The position numbers and the translations under genes were made by a program. A DNA stretch of 34,655 nucleotides from Methanobacterium sp. GTDB taxonomy: Archaea > Methanobacteriota > Methanobacteria > Methanobacteriales > Methanobacteriaceae. Below the pieces are notes generated by a model. That model worked only from the letters and a program-made list of their open reading frames with translations. It made no database searches and was not told the origin of the DNA. This document shows, piece by piece, positions 32,776 to 34,655 of the stretch; position 1 is the first letter of the stretch; every line of letters starts with the position of its first letter. Where the stretch lies: assembly GCA_019084405.1 (NCBI GenBank), contig JAHRFX010000032.1, forward strand, positions 1 through 34,655. Direction: 5' to 3'.

Positions 32776-33750
32776 CTAAAACTGACTTAAAAAATCCTCT
32801 ATTTCTTTTTCAATCTTTATTATTTCATGACTGCCTACATGACCCAGCTGAGAATCGTAAATTGCTAATTGGGAATCTTTTATAGCTCGAGAAAGAGGTA
32901 TGGCATCGTATTCTGGAGGGAAATATTGGTCCTGGTTAATGGCAATTATCATGGTCTTGGCCCTGATTTTATAAAGTTCTTCTTTTAAGTTATAGGCCAT
33001 TGCAGCCTTATTCCTCCAATAAATATCATTAGCATCAGTTAAAAATCCTTCCTGCCCCATTTCTGTCATGGAATCTATTATATCCTGATTGGATACCTGA
33101 GTTTCATAATAATCCCGGGATAAGCCAAAAAGGTACATGAATTGAGATGCGGCTGAAGTAATACGCGGATTTTTTACATAATTACCCTGGTTATAGTCCG
33201 GGTCCTGTTCTATAAGGGAATTCATGTAATGAAATATGGCAAAATTCCAGCCTTTAGATTGATAGGAGGATACTAAAGGGATAATAAAATCCATGAAATT
33301 CGGGTAAAGAACACCCCAGGTTAAGGCCTGAAAACCTCCCATGGAATTCCCAATAACTCCTTTAATGTGTTTTATAGGGAAATTTTCCTTTAAGAATGAA
33401 TGTAGAAAATTAACCATATCATTTATGGTGTATTGGGGAAATTCATATCCACAGGTACTGCTGGAGGGAGATGCGGATTTTGGTGAACCTAAAGCACTGG
33501 GAGAGATTAAATAATATTTATTGGTATCTAAAACTTTGTCTGGGCCTATTATATCTTTTAAACGTTTAATTGACGAATAATCACCACTCCAACCATGCAG
33601 ATATACTATGGCATTAGTTATGTGTCCCTCTTCATCTTTAATAGGAGTTCCTAAAGTGCAGTATTCTACATTAAGAGAGGGAAGTTTCTCTCCTGATTCG
33701 AATCTGAAATTTTTGAGTTTATAATACTTTGCATCTAAATTTTCCATCAT
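32776..33750 (-). CDS. MetX-like alpha/beta hydrolase
   Basis: This alpha/beta-hydrolase-fold protein of 324 residues is related to homoserine O-acetyltransferase. It has LHGWSGD (51-57) near the oxyanion strand, the nucleophile elbow GNSMGGFQAL with Ser136, an aspartate D274 in NQDQYFPPE and a histidine H304 in LGHVGSHE. These match the MetX catalytic triad Ser-Asp-His. True MetX enzymes are a little longer and keep other acyl-CoA residues, so it could be an acyltransferase or an esterase. GGGATAAA precedes the ATG pair at 33750/33747. It is downstream of the ferredoxin by 29 bp. Confidence 0.8.
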   Translation of the reverse strand: MMENLDAKYYKLKNFRFESGEKLPSLNVEYCTLGTPIKDEEGHITNAIVYLHGWSGDYSSIKRLKDIIGPDKVLDTNKYYLISPSALGSPKSASPSSSTCGYEFPQYTINDMVNFLHSFLKENFPIKHIKGVIGNSMGGFQALTWGVLYPNFMDFIIPLVSSYQSKGWNFAIFHYMNSLIEQDPDYNQGNYVKNPRITSAASQFMYLFGLSRDYYETQVSNQDIIDSMTEMGQEGFLTDANDIYWRNKAAMAYNLKEELYKIRAKTMIIAINQDQYFPPEYDAIPLSRAIKDSQLAIYDSQLGHVGSHEIIKIEKEIEDFLSQF

Positions 33751-33779
33751 TTTATCCCTTAAACTTCTACATTATTTAT

Positions 33780-34019
33780 TTAAATCAGTTCCACTTCATC
33801 TTCAAAAACATGAATACATGTTACCGGACATTTTTCAGCAGCTTCCACACTACATCCTAGCTCGGGTATTTCCTTTTTTTGAATATCTCCTTCATTTTCA
33901 GAATTTTTAATAGAAGATAGCCCATCATCGGCCATTTCCCATATTTGGGGACAGTAATCAACACAACTGCCACAGGATATGCACATTGCTCGGTCCATTT
34001 CTACTCTATAGCTTGCCAT
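33780..34019 (-). CDS. 4Fe-4S ferredoxin, Pyrococcus-like single-cluster type
   Basis: The 79-residue electron carrier has C13-x2-C16-x2-C19-x3-C23-P, and later C56, C64-P and C68. By comparison with Pyrococcus furiosus ferredoxin, C13, C16, C19 and C64 bind one cluster, with Cys16 where Pyrococcus has Asp14. C23 and C56 correspond to its Cys21/Cys48 disulfide pair. C68 is additional. The ATG at 34019 follows AGGTGA by 5 nt; a GTG at 34028 lies within that site. It heads the minus-strand run with the hydrolase. Confidence 0.9.
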   Translation of the reverse strand: MASYRVEMDRAMCISCGSCVDYCPQIWEMADDGLSSIKNSENEGDIQKKEIPELGCSVEAAEKCPVTCIHVFEDEVELI

Positions 34020-34100
34020 GATATTCACCTTTTATAATCATGATACTTCTTTTTAATTCTATAGATTTATTTAAAATTAAAGTTATTCCCTTACTTTCTG

Positions 34101-34115
34101 AAAAATTTATAAATA
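34101..34115 (+). promoter_or_regulatory. BRE/TATA box for the 122-residue hypothetical
   Basis: AAAAATTTATAAATA is an excellent archaeal BRE plus TATA element. It predicts a transcription start near 34136, inside the palindrome at 34126-34145, and a leader of about 54 nt that contains AAAAGGAG before the ATG at 34190. Confidence 0.55.
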
Positions 34116-34125
34116 CATCTCAATT

Positions 34126-34145
34126 TAAATGATAATTACCATTTA
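34126..34145. promoter_or_regulatory. 20-bp near-perfect palindrome at the predicted start site
   Basis: TAAATG (34126-34131) and CATTTA (34140-34145) form inverted arms, and the inner TAATTA is itself palindromic. Eighteen of 20 positions match the reverse complement. It sits about 20 nt downstream of the TATA box, centred on the predicted start, a usual place for an archaeal repressor operator. It may also serve the divergent ferredoxin unit. Confidence 0.45.
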
Positions 34146-34189
34146 GATCTTAAGAATTTTATAATTTAAAAGTAAAAGGAGTAATTTAA

Positions 34190-34558
34190 ATGCTTAGAGG
34201 CGAAGACGCTTTAGAATTGCAGGAAAAGCTGATTATCATTTATAAATACCTTAAACAGGAAAGATTAATGAAGAAGTTTTATTTAGATGGTTTAGAAAAT
34301 AACCTCTCCTCCCCTGACCTGGATAGTAATCCCCTGGTTAAAAAATTAATTCAAAAAGAAGATGCCCCTGAAATATTAGAAGAATCTATATTAGCTTTAG
34401 AAGAAATTAAAGCCCGTTTCGGATTTTCAGAAAAAGTAACTGATTTTGAAGATATAGTAAATCAAGAAAATCTAGATTACCTGTGCAGGAGATATGGCCT
34501 TAAAGACTGTCGGGAAATAGAAAAACTGGATTTATCTAATCTTATAAATACAATTTAA
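34190..34558 (+). CDS. Hypothetical protein, 122 residues
   Basis: I do not recognise this. A strong ribosome site AAAGGAG and a strong TATA box show that it is expressed. The protein is almost wholly helical and charged: DALELQEKLIIIYKYLKQER, a middle helix with LVKKLIQKED, and a third with ILALEEIKARFG. It closes with EKLDLSNLINTI. There is no metal or catalytic motif. The operator-like palindrome at its start site suggests tight control. Nothing else is visible in the 97 bp after it. Confidence 0.6.
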   Translation: MLRGEDALELQEKLIIIYKYLKQERLMKKFYLDGLENNLSSPDLDSNPLVKKLIQKEDAPEILEESILALEEIKARFGFSEKVTDFEDIVNQENLDYLCRRYGLKDCREIEKLDLSNLINTI

Positions 34559-34655
34559 ATATTCCGATTAATATTTCATGGTGAGATACGTTATCGCCAA
34601 ATATTTATTAATTAATGACCAGTATAATATTAATTAATAAAAATTGATTATGGTC

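Noticed and set aside
1..34655. CRISPR array, insertion sequence, prophage or tRNA/rRNA genes
   Set aside because: No direct-repeat array, transposase, integrase or recognisable tRNA arms found by reading; C/D-box sRNAs cannot be excluded by eye.

Overview
The window reads as a chromosomal segment of a low-GC methanogenic archaeon of the order Methanobacteriales, probably Methanobacterium or a close relative. The support is a CoM/CoB thiol:fumarate reductase subunit B (TfrB), a bifunctional-type dCTP deaminase, archaeal SepF beside a MinD/ParA ATPase, two FilR1-type (DUF1724) regulators, and DUF1512 and DUF1611 proteins. Ribosome sites are of the GGTGA/GGAGG type, promoters carry AT-rich TATA boxes, and TTG and GTG starts are frequent. 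I see no rRNA, tRNA, CRISPR array, insertion sequence or prophage.

Layout. 1-943: a lone minus-strand HExxH protein behind an AT-rich flank. 1212-7032: a plus-strand housekeeping run of tfrB, trmJ-like, DUF1512, dcd and glyS. 7027-8720: two tandem FilR1-type regulators, divergent from a TatD-like hydrolase (8824-9579). 9581-14054: a minus-strand run of DUF1611 NTPase, SepF, a roadblock-system-like acidic protein, MinD and a PfkB kinase. Divergent from it are a roadblock/LC7 protein and a 2-phosphoglycerate-kinase-like P-loop protein. 15674-22695: a ZPR1 zinc finger, an acidic histone-fold-like protein, nadC, the compact set RNase Z - MscS - sortase, a long roadblock-acidic linker protein, and nadA. 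22781-29907: a DUF362 ferredoxin, a YgjP metallopeptidase, a hypothetical, a glycerophosphodiesterase, a ferritin-like protein, a UbiA prenyltransferase, a sensor kinase and a HIT protein. 30002-34558: an Fpg/Nei glycosylase with a degenerate zinc finger, an MFS exporter, two small hypotheticals, a MetX-like hydrolase, a ferredoxin and a hypothetical.

How the genes work together. TfrB links fumarate reduction to the methanogenic thiols. NadA and NadC make NAD from dihydroxyacetone phosphate and iminoaspartate via quinolinate. The most suggestive region is 10475-14525. SepF (the archaeal FtsZ membrane anchor) is translationally coupled to a DUF1611 P-loop protein. It is followed by an acidic protein with a DUF2226/PATAN-like head and a MinD ATPase with a C-terminal amphipathic tail, and it is divergent from a roadblock/LC7 protein. 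A second, larger roadblock protein lies 6 kb away. I read this as a candidate division-site or polarity module; that function is inference. The acidic histone-fold-like protein at 16299-16802 is the other item most worth checking. Several starts were moved to agree with ribosome-binding sites (MinD, PfkB, upstream FilR1, ferredoxin, ferritin-like).
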